Assembly (NCBI GenBank): GCA_964036155.1 | Contig: OZ038423.1 | Coordinates: 65,487,249-65,551,248 of the forward strand | DNA length: 64,000 nucleotides | Direction of reading: 5' to 3' | Source of the DNA: Diploscapter coronatus | Taxonomy: Eukaryota; Nematoda; Chromadorea; Rhabditida; Rhabditidae | Part shown: in pieces, positions 11,247 through 24,258 of the stretch | Position numbering within the stretch: position 1 is the first letter of the stretch | How the letters are laid out: each line of letters starts with the position of its first letter | Position numbers and translations under genes: made by a program | The notes under the pieces: generated by a model | Databases searched by the model: none | What the model saw: the letters and a program-made list of their open reading frames with translations, nothing else | Told to the model about the DNA's origin: nothing

Positions 11247-12235
11247 ATCGATAATCTATCCAGTCATCAATCGATTCACGATACACTCTCCATAATTATG
11301 ATTATACGTCTGAAAATAGACTCATACAAATTCGAAAGGAAGTAAATATCGATTGGTATGCAGAAATGTGTGTACAGAAAAATGATTCACTAGATAGGAC
11401 TCCTTCTTAGCAATTTTCTCATTTTCCTCGACTAAAATATCGACAGTATTAAGATGATGCAAAACCAATAAAAAAATAAAACAAAAATCTTAGTCATTAG
11501 GTGAGAAAGCGTAATAATGAAATGAAAAGTGAGACGACTTTCACGCCCCACAGAAAAGGGTCTCTCACTCATTGTAACCAATCGATATGTGAAGCATACT
11601 TATGCATTGCTTTGGCAGAAAACAGCAAATTCCAGCTTTACAATAACATTGCAAAATATAAAATGATTGAGTGATATCTAATGAATATCAACTAAAATTA
11701 GTGATAAATCGAAATTCTTTCGATTTTTCCCAGATATACTTTCACGATTATAACGTGGCGTTCGGATAACCAGTATCAAGATCATCTCTGAATCGTTAAT
11801 CAACTAAATAATTTAATCTCTGAGTGATTGAAGACCAAGAATAATAAGTGAATTGCACAAAAACACGTCAATATGCCTAGCCAAGAGATGACTAGACTCA
11901 TCATGGAAATGTTACACAAATTCAAGTTAAAATACGATAGAATCTGCAGAAATAAACTGGGAATGGGAATCGAATAAAGCGCTACAATTTACAAGTAGAC
12001 GGGTAAAAGGATAAACGAATGCAAAGAGATCGCTTTACATGACCAAATGGCATGATACAACGAAATGGCACAAGTAAAGAACCGTTACAAGTCGTGATGA
12101 ATTATACGTATAAAAGAATTCTTAAAGTTAGCTAGTGGCAACGACGTGTTGGAAAGTTCGGGCAGTTTTAGAAGAAAGAATTCACGGACTTTCCAAGAAC
12201 TCAAAAACGATAAATGATAGACATTTAGCCTGGCT
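11247..12235. other. Intergenic, upstream of B4GALT
   Basis: About 1 kb of AT-rich sequence between two minus-strand genes. It should hold the B4GALT promoter and the 3'UTR of the next gene. No coding or structural signal was found. Confidence 0.5.
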
Positions 12236-15200
12236 CTAATTATCGACTCCCCCAAAGCGGTTGTGTCCAGTCCTGTATCTGTACGGCCTCCGCTCCCCAC
12301 GACCGTGGCTCCGGTTCCCTCTCAAATTGGCGTTGCCTTGCCCGAACGAGAGCTGGGGAATGGAGAATCCACTGCTGTCTGTCTGTACCTGGGAAGCTCC
12401 TCCTGCAGGGGGAGGAGCGCGGAAGACTTGTTGGAAGAAAACTCGTCCCGATGAGTCTGAAAAGGAATCGATATTTTTAACCAATTCATCATAAATCACA
12501 AAATAGGACGTGTTTTGCAAATATTATTATAAAAATCTGAACAAAGGGTGTATGTCATTGAGCACAAAAATGTTATCTGAACGTTGTTAGAGTGAGATAT
12601 AATCTCCATCTTCTGGAAACAAGGGAGTTTTATGTTTGAATGAGTTCTAATTAATTTCGGTATTATAAATTATAAATTATAAGTCACAATCTTATTCACC
12701 TTACCCTAACCTTTGCCTAGCCTTACCTCCCCCAAAACTAAACTCTGTCACTAGACGGTTCGGGCAGGGAACGTGAACATCGTTCGGTACAGCATGAAAG
12801 GATAAATGTGGTGTTGTGTCGAAGAGAGAAGCCGAGAAATAATGTATGCAAGTCTCTGCAGCGCAAAACGATGTTCACACTTCCCTATCCGAATCGTCTC
12901 ACCCGTCAGCACTTTCTGATTTCAGATTCGTGGCTAGCGCGTCAGAAAATACCCCTTTGGTAGAAAAAAATCAGCCAAATTGGCGGCAGCGGACATTTCA
13001 AAAACGTTCCTTGTTAGCACAATGTTCTTTGCTTGAACGACTTCTATTTTCATTTCAACATGTAGAAGCAATTGACCTCTATCTCGGAGACTCTGGTTGA
13101 AGCTCTGGTTGAGACTCTGATCGAAGGTCCTGTTCATGCTCTGGTTGAGGTTATGAATACGGGGGGCGTTGGATTCCCAGCTGTCGGTCGACTCGGCCAT
13201 CGACAGATCGAGAGGCAGGGTGAAAGTCGCATTAAACTGCCCGTGCTCCGTAGAAGAAGGCACCGACTGGAGGGTGCAAGTGCTGAAAAGACGAGTGGAG
13301 TTTATTTACACGAGAAGTGGAATCATAAAAATCCGAACATCTATATCTATTAGAGAGAAGACTATATAAATGCTTTCTTCTTATCTCCCCTTTGCCTATA
13401 ACTCCTTATTCTAAAACCAAAATATAGTACAAACAGTTGCGGTTACCAGGCGGCGTTACACTATAGTATAGGGAAGCCGTTTTGTTGATCCTACAGAATT
13501 TTCAATAATGATAAGGAACTAACTCGATCATGTCAATGGACACACCCCCGCACGGCTTCATGGCGACCTCGTCCTGTTCCGTCCACTTCTTCCTCTTCTG
13601 TTGAGACTGAGGAGAAGGCTTATGTTCTTCGACTTCGGGCGAGAATTTCTGCGTCTTCTTTGCAAAGACTGGAGTCTGGTTGGCAAATGGTGGACGGACG
13701 GGAAATTCCTTCGGGGAAAACGTATGCGATTGCACAGTCTGAAATATATGGGAATTAATTTAGTGATGAGTGGCAATATTTCAACAACAAAAAATTATCG
13801 CCTTCGTCTCTTTTACAAAACTGTTGAAGAAAAATGTTCACAAGAGAAAATGTTGTTCATTATTAGTAGGACTTTTTTTTTCGAAAATTTGTGCACCACT
13901 ATTTTTCCTCTAGCAGCATTAGTTTGGTACAATACTAATTAAGGATTTTCAAGAATCCCTATCTCCAAATATGAAACTGTGGGCTTACAGGGAGAGGAGA
14001 TCTGACCGAGGGTGACTTGGTTGCTTCCTGCTGCTTGAACTTATTGGCTGCATTCCTGGGCGACGACCTCTGGCTGGGGACATTCGAGTTAGGCTAAAAT
14101 GCAACTTATGATTTCACTAAAAAATTTCTTGACATTATTGAATTTTCCTCTCGAATTGAAACAAATTTTGTAGGATAGGCGGCTTACATTCACAGGAGAC
14201 TGATTATGACGTGAAACAAAGGGTGATGCGTTTCCCTGCAGCTGCATACTGTGACGAGGTCTGGCCGAGTGCGAGGAGACAGGACTGCCGAATGGAGTGG
14301 GCGAGTGCTTGTAGGCAGAACGCTGAAATACAATCGATTGATGAAGTCGGGAGAATGGAATAGTTAAAAATTGTGAAAGTTTATTTTCAAAAACGGCAGA
14401 AGAGAATAATGAACACCAATAATTTAGGAGAATGTTTTCCTTTCAAGTCATTGATGTTTTCGTGTCCGCGTTTCACTATGAGATCTTAGCTTTTTTTTTA
14501 TTTTAAAGTCATTTTCTAATTTTTAATGTGGCCTTTAGCGTTACGAACCGAAGAACGAGTGTGCTACACTTCAAGAGCCACAAGAAACTAATAGAATTTG
14601 ATTTTTAATTTTCAAAATTTTTTTTCGAAAGGCTGGAGCGCTAAAAACAATCCGTTACATTAAAACTTACCTGTTGCGAGGATTCTCCGTCCTTCTTGTG
14701 CACTTCATCCGAGGAATCGTCAGAACTTTCGAATCCGGACGATTTGATGGCTTGTTTGACGGAGGAAGTCGCCAAGTCTGAGTCGGCAAGCTGTTTGGAA
14801 ATGGTCAGTGCCTGAATTGACTTTGCAATTAACAGATTACTTCAACCATCTAACCTGTTGCTGCTGCACCTCCGTCTTCTCTGTGGCTCCATCTTTGTTC
14901 CTGTCCTTGCCCTGTGCAGTCTCTCCAGCCATTTGTTGCCAGTCTTTCATGGGATTCGGCACGACTGCCTGTTCCACCGGCTGAGTGCGAGTTGCTGCTG
15001 GAGTCAAGGTCGGCTGTCCATTGATTGCAGCAGAGGCGAATGGAGTGCTGAAGAGAAGTGAATTTTTGAATTGATTCTTTTCATTCGATGCTTTTTCCAG
15101 TTTTGACGTTGAATAATAAATGGAGTGCGAGCAATTCACTAACAAGACCTGATACGAGCTACTGTTTTGAGCTGCTCATCGAATTCTTGGAAAGCTCATG

Positions 15201-15434
15201 GAAGTTTGAGAGAAAATAATGTCGCCAAAGCCAGATGAGCTTTCGATTAATTAATTTCATTCCACTACTCCTCCGACTCACCCTTGGACGTCATCCGGTC
15301 CGTAAGTAAAGCGATTGCCCATTTCCAGCTGAAAAAAGGACATGTTATGATGAAGAACTATTCCAAATTACCAGATGCCCAATGAGGAACTTGGACTGCT
15401 CGGAAGTGAGGTTGTGAATGGTTAGTTTGCCCAT
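12236..15434 (-). CDS. Intrinsically disordered S/Q/N/P-rich protein (unrecognised)
   Basis: Nine exons (15434-15372, 15328-15282, 15047-14855, 14811-14671, 14322-14188, 14093-13989, 13738-13524, 13282-13077, 12456-12236) join without a phase error into 441 residues. Only the start looks ordered (MGKLTIHNLTSEQSKFLIGH, then GNRFTYGPDDVQG). The rest is low complexity: a serine/acidic stretch (SSGFESSDDSSDE), several SP and TP sites, a basic patch QQKRKKW, four repeats of the type N-Q-S-x-N/L (NLNQSMNRTFDQSLNQSF), and an R/G-rich end (NRSHGRGERRPYRYRTGHNR). This composition is common in ribonucleoprotein-granule and mRNA-regulating proteins, but that is an inference from composition alone. There is no signal peptide or membrane segment. 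The start ATG is seven bases after a TTTCAG acceptor. I do not recognise the family. Confidence 0.8.
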
Positions 15435-15525
15435 TGCCACACTGAAAGCAGAAATTATTTGATTGGTCGGTCAGACAAGTCGAAATGCGATTGAAAAGAG
15501 ACTCGGTAACAGGTCGGAGAGTTAA

Positions 15526-15760
15526 AGAAGAACTGGGAGGACCAGCCGTTCAGCCCGAGAGCAGAAGGCTAGACTGACTACTTGGGGAGAAGAGTAGCCA
15601 ATCGATAATTGCCCAGTGGTCAGGGGAGGGAGAGCAATACAAAAATAGGGAAAAGATGTAGACGGAATGAGCAGCGTCCGACAGGCGGCACTGGCGGGAA
15701 AGGGAGAGTGAGTGGGGAGAAAAGAGAGATTAGAGAAAGAGAGTGAGTTGAATAAAGGAA
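15526..15760. repeat. Dispersed repeat, copy 1 (purine-rich, about 230 bp)
   Basis: Shares ordered blocks with 31911-32136, including GGCTAGACTGACTA, CAGTGGTCAGGG, GGAATGAGCAGCGTC and GGCGGCACTG, and ends in an AGAGA-rich tail. It sits upstream of the gene at 12236-15434. No coding capacity is evident on either strand. Confidence 0.7.
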
Positions 15761-16198
15761 GTGTCTCTAACAAAAACCGCGAAATAAAATGAAATAATTT
15801 CAGGGCTTGGACTCAGTTTCAATTTACGATGCTTGTAAGTTCATTTACAGGGGTTGTAAGTTGAACTTGGATCCAAGCTCAGATATTCAGATCATGTAAC
15901 GGCTGCATGTCAAAACGGTAAAGTAATAAATAAACAAAAATCAATATTTATTCTCGATAAGTTTTGACGTCAATTTTGATTCTCACATCGAATTTAAATT
16001 CAGCAACAAAGAAGACGAAAAAAATAACATTGATCAACAAGTAAAAAAGAACAACAATATGTTATCACCGGTAGACAAAACGAAAACAAACAAGAAATAA
16101 ATAAAGTGTACTGTAAGAAATGAACGTGTTTGAGGTGTTTGAGATGTTATGAGTGAGTCACTCAGTTTGATGCTTTCTCCTTTCTACCCTGTTTCTGT

Positions 16199-19100
16199 CT
16201 ATTGATCATCTGCCTTCTTCACTCCAGGGCTCGATGCCCTCTGCCTTCGTTTCCCCATCCCCATTCTCTGCTCCTTCTCTTCATCCTTCACTCCTTCGTC
16301 CTTCTGCATCTGCTCTGCCTGTTTGTCATCCTTCTTCTCAGGTTCAGGCGCTGTATTTTCTGAAAATGTACGTTTCACTGGTGCCTGGAAGAAATTTTCC
16401 TTGATGATATTACAATATTCTTCTGATGCTTGTCACAATGAACTTCAAAGTTGAAAATAGAAAGACGTCTATCAAGATTTTTCCCCGCTTAAAACGCAAA
16501 CATCGCGTCAGCAGAAATGTACAATTATATTTCATCCATTTCACAACTTGTAAATTTCTTGAAAAGTTGGTACATTCTCCATTTCATAATTCCCTAATTG
16601 TAAAGATTTTTCCCTTCACGTAAAAATCCGAAGGATTTGCTAGTTACGAAAGAAGCCTACCCTTGCTGTTGCCGAACATCTCGTTGATGAGGGCGAAGTC
16701 GGCAACAGCCACGTGATTGGCGCGAGTGATCTCATCGAAAGCGCCCATCGGCCAGGCAGTCAAGATGTTCTTCATCAAGTCGCCCGACAGATTCTGCAGA
16801 CACGCACTGCTTGGGTCGACCAGACTCGACTTGTACTGCAAAAGGGGGAATGAGTGATGAAGGGAAGAGAGGGAGGGAGGGAAGGAAGGAAGACCGACTT
16901 TTTCGAGAATGGTGGCGAGTCGTCGGGGCTTGAGAGTCGTAGGCAGGTAGGCCGCTAGGAAGAAGTAGTCCACGTACCAGGGCAGATTCAGCTCCTCAAA
17001 ATCATTATTTCAGAGGAAATTTGTAAAAGCGATCACATAGTCACTCAAAAATATATTCTGATCATTGTTATTTCAGTTAAATATGGCTGCTTTTCGGATA
17101 GATATGTGGCTTTCTGTAAAATACACCCACTCAGACACTCATTGTAGAGGACACACATATTGCATGAAAATTTCAAAGATTTCCTTTAAGCAAGATAAGC
17201 TTACATCGATTTTCCTGTTGATCTGTTCGTAGTCGGTCTGCAAGCCCTCACTCTCCATGTCGACAATGACCTGATTGAGCTCCACTAGCATGTCCTCTGC
17301 AACTTCAATCATTTCCTCCCCATTTTTCCGTATCGACTTACTTATGAAGATGTACTTGTTGCTGACGATAGTAGCTGTCGGAGACGTGTATTTGCCCAGA
17401 GCGATCACGAATGCATCGGCCAGCGAGAACTTGGAATCTGCAAGCAGATAGTTTGGCTTGAAAAATGAACATCATCAACCACTCTTGGAGATCGAACTTC
17501 GAGAGTGGTCAAAGAAGATGATATAGGAATTGCTCATTCCTCCTTCGTTTCGAAAGATGAGAGAAATGCATTCATAAAATCATCCTACACATTGGATGCT
17601 CAAACAGTTTTGAACCTTGATTCTATATTTCTCTAAATTTCTCTTAGTCCTGATCTTCAAGCTCAACAAATCTCACTCGTAGCTGGACTGTAGAGATGGG
17701 ATCTGACAGTATGTTCCTTGAGGATGGCGATAAACATGGCACCCAGCTTGGACTTGTCTGCATTCGCGCCCTCGTTGAACTGCTTCGTTAGGACGGACAT
17801 GCAGTTGGAAGTGCTCAGAAAGTCAGACATCGAATTTTCGAACAGATCTGAATGAAGGGGATAAAAATGGCAGGTACGAGTTTGAAAGTGAAGACAATGG
17901 CAGTTTGTAAATGATGAGTTGGCAGTGATTTCTTGTAATTGACGAAGTGATTTGTTGTCAAATGGTGAAGTATCTTGTTTTAGAAAAACTGCATTGCTTG
18001 ATCAAAGTCACTTCCCGTCATTGACAAGAAATTACACCATCACTTACTGGTTGCCTGAAAGTCTTCTCGACTCGTTGTAAATTTTAATATTGTTTAACTT
18101 CATTATTGTTTATTTCAGGATGAGATCATAATTGCATTGAGCCAAATTTCTCGATTTCTCATCTGCTTTCCCTTTTCATAGCAAAAGGGAGCATTGCAAG
18201 TTCTCAAATTGATTAATAAAAATGTGTTTCGAATCTTTCTTGAGAACCGAATAATTGTCCGAGACTTACAGTCGCAGAATCTGACCATTGCAGTGACGAA
18301 AGCATCCTTGGGCAGATTGGCGGCGAAGTTGGTCAGGTAGCGACCGAAGGAGACGTCGCTGCCGTTGCGAGTCGTCTGCTCGCCACGCAGCATCGACTTT
18401 AGAAAGTCCGGCAGACTCTGTACTGCCTGAACAACAGAGCATATTGATGAATAAGGCCTTTTGGAAGTTTTAAAATTTCAAGATTCGAAGTCACTTTGCT
18501 AGTCAATGAATTTAATGACCAACCTTGATGACGAGACTCTTCTGTCTGTGAACGAGAATGTCCTGTGGAGTGTCAGGGTTGTGCATGGTGAGGAGTCGAA
18601 TGTCCCCGTTGAAGAGCCCCATCAGCAACTGCACGACTGCACACATCGCTATATCCGTTTTCCCCAGAAGACAGTGGTGCAGCAGCACGACGCGCAACTG
18701 AATCATAGCAACTACGCGGGATTTTTCGTCAACATCGACGATTCGCATCACTTTTGCTTTGTATTGAATTCACGCGTTTTTCGGGTGTTAGAAATCGAGG
18801 AAAATTGAAAATTTAACTATTCTAATTCCCACTATCCATCATTTTCCGAACGACTTCCTCGCAACGCTAGAAGATTTCCTCAGTAAAATCAAGGAAAGGT
18901 CAAGCTGCAAAACAGACAGACCAGAATGCAAATTTTCAAATTTGAGTGCCTGCATAAACTAGGTAAGGTCCTATCGAAAGAAAAAGAGCATGCCCTCTTC
19001 CAGTCCTTCGAAAAGGCAAGACTATTTCGATCGTGCGGGCACTCGTGGGGTTGAAAATTCGTAGGTTTGAACCAGGCTTCTCCTTATTCGACTCGCAAAG

Positions 19101-22100
19101 CCATAGAAAAGTGGTATCTCTTCGAGAGGAAAAGAAGGTACACATTCCCTCTCAGTGTGACACTATTTTTCCCAGCGAGTCGATTTGCGAATCTTTGTGG
19201 GTCGAGTTTGAGAAGTTTGATTAGAACTTCTTGTTTTCTTGAAACACTCGGAATCGTTTTCGTACCTTCTCGGCCGAGTTGAATTTGTAGAAGTCGATGG
19301 GGACGAACCACTCGATGTCGTGACTATGGGAGGGCTGGATCGTGCCGAAGAATTGGGTGAACGCGGCCTCGATCTCCTCGTCCGACATCTTCTCCAAACA
19401 CAGGTCGATTGCCTCAATTCAGATGATGAGCTCTGTACTCGTAGTCATAGATGCACTGGGGGGCTCAAGGTCACGTTCCGTTCGTTTCTACTGCGACAAA
19501 AAACGACTGGAAGGTGATAGAGAACCTCATGATGCATTTATGCATACGAGCTGTTTTTCTCGACTTCTTATCGAGTTCAAAGTTCAACTATTTGAAATTT
19601 CCTAGGTGTTTTTTCTGGGTCTAGAAGAGAAACTAATCTCACATCTCTGACGTATGTGCGATAGAGGTCGATGGACTTGCTGAGTCTGGGCACGCAAGGC
19701 AGGAATCTGCAAATTGGCGGATTCGATCGGTTTGTTCATTCAAATTAAAGTTTTGATTTTTTGGAATTCAGAGGTTGATTCTGTAGGAGAAATAAAAGAA
19801 ACTGATAACTTCACTTTCGCCTTTGCAAAGCTGACTAAGTAGACTCTCCTCCTAAATTGGGAAAAAGACGAGAAATGGCGTGTGGTAGAAAATTTACGCA
19901 GCCACAAAAACTCACAATTGGAGTTGAGCGGCAGATCCGATCAATTCGGGTCTGTCTTTGACGAGCAATTCGAGGTACTTGGGTCCGTTGGTCTGTGCCA
20001 TCTCGTTGCGAATCAGCTCGAGGACCTCATCTTTGCTGAATGGCAGACCGAATTTGATGCGCTCGTTCACAGAGTCGATCACGCGCACGATGCCTTTCTA
20101 AAATTCATTTGGCCAGTTTTGTCCTAATCGTTGATGTGATGAAAGGATAACAAACTTAGAGGATTATTATGAAAATTAAGTGGCGAATGATAAATTTGCT
20201 TGCAAAATGTGAGATAATCAATAATTTCTTTAATTCGATGTTTTCTTCTTCTTGTATCAAATTGACAAAATTAGTGCTTGAATTAACATGGAAAAAGTTG
20301 GACTTTCAAATCAACTTTCATGTAGCTTTTTTCAACTACTCTGATTGTGGTTGTAATGATGTCCTCCTGCTCACCTCCTTCAGCTCGTGCAGACTGATTT
20401 CCCCCCGCTCGTACATCTCCAAATAGACCTTGTGTCTGATGATGCCCGTGCAGCTCTCCATGTACTTCTTCATTAGGGCTGCCTCCTCTTCGTATGCCTT
20501 GAACATGGCAGGCAGGTCTCTCAGTTCGTACAGCAACTGTCCGAGGGCTTCTATCTCCTGCTTCACGTCGATTTCCTGAAAATGATAGTTCCTTCCAGGC
20601 TAGTTTTTCCATTGAGTGCACGTAACTTCATTTTTCTGTAAAATTCAGTGAAAAAATGGAAGGAAGAATTGTGCAAAATAATTCAAAAGCAAAAAAAAAT
20701 AAATCGAACAATTTCACAAGTCGACTAAAATTCTTCCCCAATTTAGCATGACGTTTCTTTGTCGAAGTTATTGCAGAAACAGTTGAAACAAACGTTTTCA
20801 TACACACAAGTGTTCAAGAGATTGAAAAATCGTTGTCATTTCCTTCAGAAACATAAAAATACGGATTTCCCTGACACATCGGATGGCTGGTCAATGTACT
20901 AGCTACTGTGTGCGTGAAAGGAATGATTTTGATGCTTCTCAGGGACATTACAATTTTTTTTTTTCGAAATATTGGTAAGTTATTCGACTTTTGAGCACCT
21001 TGTAACGGAATTTTTCATCCTCAAGTTCAGCATTATTTTCATTCGTGAAATGTCTTAGTTCTCACTTCGTATGTGGGATAGTAGATGACTTCTCGCGGAT
21101 TGAACATACGGTCGGCCAGGAAGCCCTTCGAGCAGATGAAGATGAACACCACGTTGCTCATCGAGCGCCAGATGTTCTGAATGAGTCAATTTGGTCGTGT
21201 TAAAGAGATTCTTTTTGTTTCAATCAATTTTTCTTCGAAAATTTGGGCTTGCCAATCATGAAAGTGAATAAAAAAAGACAGAGGTTTCTTCTACTCTGCA
21301 CCCAAGTTCGTAAAATACGAAGTTGTATTCTTTCCAAATCTCCCTCGACTCACATGCATGAGCTCGACGACCTCGACTTTCAGGCGCTTCCTCTTGTCAC
21401 CCATCTTGCCAAGCACCTTCACGATGTTGTCCTCCATCAACCAGTAGTCTTCCAACTGCTTGCGAAAGTCTATGATGTCCACATCTGAAAGGACAATTCT
21501 TCATCGACAATCTGATGAAATTGAAAATACGTATTAGAAAATTCATAAGATTTACAATTCTCATGGGCTTTTCTGTTTCTTTCATTTCGACTGTAATCAC
21601 CTCTGCATCTGTGACTACCAAAAATGAGTAAAAATATTTGAGACAAGGCTAACTTTGATCATGTTCAGTTAATAGCACATATAAGCAGGGATGTTCGCGC
21701 GCTCTGCTCCCCTTTTTCCAATCTGCCTGTAACTATAAGCACTAACCTAGGAGAGAGCGGACTCGCGGATTTGAGATGAAGGAAATGTAGCGAATGGCTG
21801 CGCGGATCTCGTTCAGGGACGCGGGTGCATCGCAGGGCTTGTTTGCGAACACCGCGAATTCTGAAATGATCAGTCGATTAGAGGAAATCTCATGTTTTCA
21901 TCATAATTTTTCAAATTTACAGAGAAACTTCCAAGCTAAAAATGACTCTGAAAAACTCGAGTCTTTCTCCTGACCGACCTGCACAGGGATAGTTGTAGAA
22001 GTGATTGTAGCCGAGCCCACAGTTGTTGGAGTCTTCCCCTTCGTTGCTCGACTCCACCGACTGCTCCGTCTCCACTGTACCGGTCAACGTATTCGTCTCC

Positions 22101-23419
22101 GTCTCTTTCTCCTTCTCTTCAACCATCTTCTTCTCAGCTAAACATTTTGGCATTTTCATTTGATAACATCATTTTAGGAAAAAAATATGATCACTTTTTT
22201 GTAGATGCCATTTATTTGGGGGAGGGAAAGAAGGAGATAAAGTGATGCTTTCAAAAAGATTTGCATAATTCGTCTGATAGCACTTTCTCCCGTGATCTTC
22301 ATTCAGTTTCCGCAAAATTAAGAACGTTTGTATACAGAAACTGAGCGGAGTTAACAAGTGGGTGTGGATGATCACTGGATGGAGATAACCCTTCTCATCT
22401 GCTAGATCGGCCGATATCATTTCTTCAGACTGAGCTCGGCCGCTCTGGCAGATGCCGAAAAAAGATCTAGAATTTGTAGCACTTACGAGTGCTGTGATTG
22501 CGCTGCTGCTTGCAGGGAGACTGAATGCGAGGAGTGTCGTTGTTGTTGTTGTACTTGGACGGTTTGCCCTTGTCCTTGACTTCCACTTCAGGAGTGTTGT
22601 CCTTCTGCAGTTTGAGGAAGAGGTTCTGAGAGTTGGTGTTGTTGCTGACAGCGGGAAACGGGTTGGCGAGCAGGGATGGGAGTGCCGTTGCAGGTGGGTT
22701 CTTCTCCTGTGCAGCTCCTCCTCCGAACATTTTGCCATGGCCGATTCCCAGACTGCCGCCCATCGGTCCAAATACGTCCGCTCCTCTTCCAGTCCCAATG
22801 CCGGTAGCAGTCAGTGTGAATCTGCTATCAGCTTTCGGCCCGTCTCTGCTTCTGCCGCCTTTCTGAGCTCCTCTCTGATTCTTCTGAAAATGCATTGTTG
22901 TGATCGTCTTTAATTTCACTTTCCTTCATGGACAAATTCATTGTGAGTGCGACAGAGCTCATAGCTCCGAGAGAAACCAGTTTGGAATTTTTGCAAAATT
23001 GAAATAATATAGATAAAAAAAGAGGAGGTAGGGGAGTGTTCTCAATTTACGTTATTCCTTCATGCTAGTTAGGGCATGAATGAATAGAATAATCTTGCAT
23101 ATCTCACCCTCAATCTCTATAAATACCTCACTCTATCAGTTAATAAATGCTTTCGCCCTCATCGACCTACCTTCTGCTCGATACTGGCCATGGCCAACTG
23201 GGCGAATCCGCCCTCTGCCGTCCGCTTCCTGTCCTCTCTTTCATCCTGTCTCCCCTGCCTGCTACTCTGCCCTCCGTCCTCCTGTCCACTCTGCCCTTTC
23301 AGTCTTCCCGCCATCTTCGGATCGAGGCGCACGTCCTGCGTCTGTCCGGTTCTGCCTCCACACTCTCTCGAGCTCGGTCCTCCTCTGCCACCAGCATTCT
23401 TCTTCTTCTTGCCGCCCAT
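16199..23419 (-). CDS. Large mainly helical protein with K/G-rich start (unrecognised)
   Basis: Eighteen exons were found: 23419-23171, 22883-22487, 22137-21979, 21860-21747, 21484-21354, 21176-21066, 20575-20375, 20097-19916, 19706-19643, 19412-19266, 18756-18524, 18426-18270, 17847-17677, 17437-17342, 17296-17205, 16994-16899, 16835-16661, 16359-16199. They total about 978 residues. Phases fit everywhere except between 19266 and 18756, where a micro-exon of 3n+1 bases is probably missing. Order along the protein: a basic start (MGGKKKKNAGGRGG), a 200-residue G/N/P-rich disordered region, an acidic stretch, then about 650 residues of amphipathic helices (for example AALMKKYMESCTGIIRHKVY and VRFCDYLFENSMSDF), ending in a charged tail (PEKKDDKQAEQMQKDE). 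This looks like an armadillo- or HEAT-type scaffold behind a disordered head, but no specific repeat signature is clear. No membrane segment is visible. The start ATG follows a GATTTCAG acceptor by nine bases. Confidence 0.85.
17923..18045. repeat. Short imperfect foldback element
   Basis: The segment begins CAGTGATTTCTTGTAATTGACG and ends with an imperfect reverse complement of the same motif (CATTGACAAGAAATTACACC, then ATCACT). It lies in an intron of the large helical-protein gene. Confidence 0.55.
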
Positions 23420-23428
23420 TTTTGAGCA

Positions 23429-23910
23429 CTGAAATCTTTAATGTTTCACGGTTGCGAATTGCGAACAGGGCATGAACGACGAAGAGATAAATTTCAGAAG
23501 GTCGAGTGAGAAATGATGTGCAAAGAAGCCACAAATTCGAAAAAGTAAAGTTCGGAATGCATCTCAACTAATTCTCAAACACTGCATTATTCGATTGATA
23601 TCTAAAATTACAGTACCGAGTGCGAGAGTGAAAAAAGAACTCGAAAAATCAATAAACGAGAATAAAATTGACGTTAGTCCCGCAAGCGACGAGTAAAGCC
23701 AGAATGCGAAGTAGCATTTTTGGAAAGAGGATAACGGCGTGATAGCGCTGAACTGATAGTGGAGAACAGCAGAACCTATTTGTCTACTCTAATTGATAGA
23801 TTAGTCCAAATGAGGGTTTCCTTGAACTGTGAAATTTTTGAAAAGATTCTGATTTTTTTCCGATAGGAAATGTTAGTTTTTAATCTTCGAACAGACCAAA
23901 TAGAAGCAAT
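23429..23910. other. Intergenic, upstream of the large helical-protein gene
   Basis: No exon is visible. A 40-bp stretch at 23853-23893 (core CCGATAGGAAATGTTAG) recurs at 34517-34557. Confidence 0.5.
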
Positions 23911-24113
23911 GTTTTTATTTAACAAACCATAATTTGAACAGAAGTATCTTATACTCTACATAACGAAGTTCATTCCAATATCAATTATCTCAGGAGTGGT
24001 GTTTGATGAAACTGATATTTATGTTCAGACTGGCACTGATTAATTGTGTGCCGATGTAAACATGCCATTCAATTAGATTACCTGATTATCTACTATTTGA
24101 GCTATTTTATTTA

Positions 24114-24258
24114 GCGTCGTGAAGCGATAGTTCGTACAGTCATACAGGCTCTGAACGACAATTCCTTCCAGACAGACAACCAGCTGACATCGAATACAAC
24201 TCCTGCTATTTGCAGTCCAAGACGCTCAGCTCCTACAACCACAAGGCTGCACAAGTCG
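24114..24258 (+). pseudogene. RecQ5-like C-terminal exon, copy A
   Basis: After a TTTATTTAG acceptor the frame reads REAIVRTVIQALNDN. From an internal TTCCTTCCAG acceptor another frame reads ADIEYNSCYLQSKTLSSYNH. The matching exon in copy B (29248-29393) follows the exons of a RecQ5-type remnant. Here all upstream helicase exons are missing, so it is an orphaned fragment. The RecQ5 assignment rests on the copy B context. Confidence 0.5.

Noticed and set aside
22169..22798. Minus-strand open frame of 209 codons
   Set aside because: It overlaps an exon of the large helical gene in another frame and is T/R/S-rich, as expected of a shadow frame.
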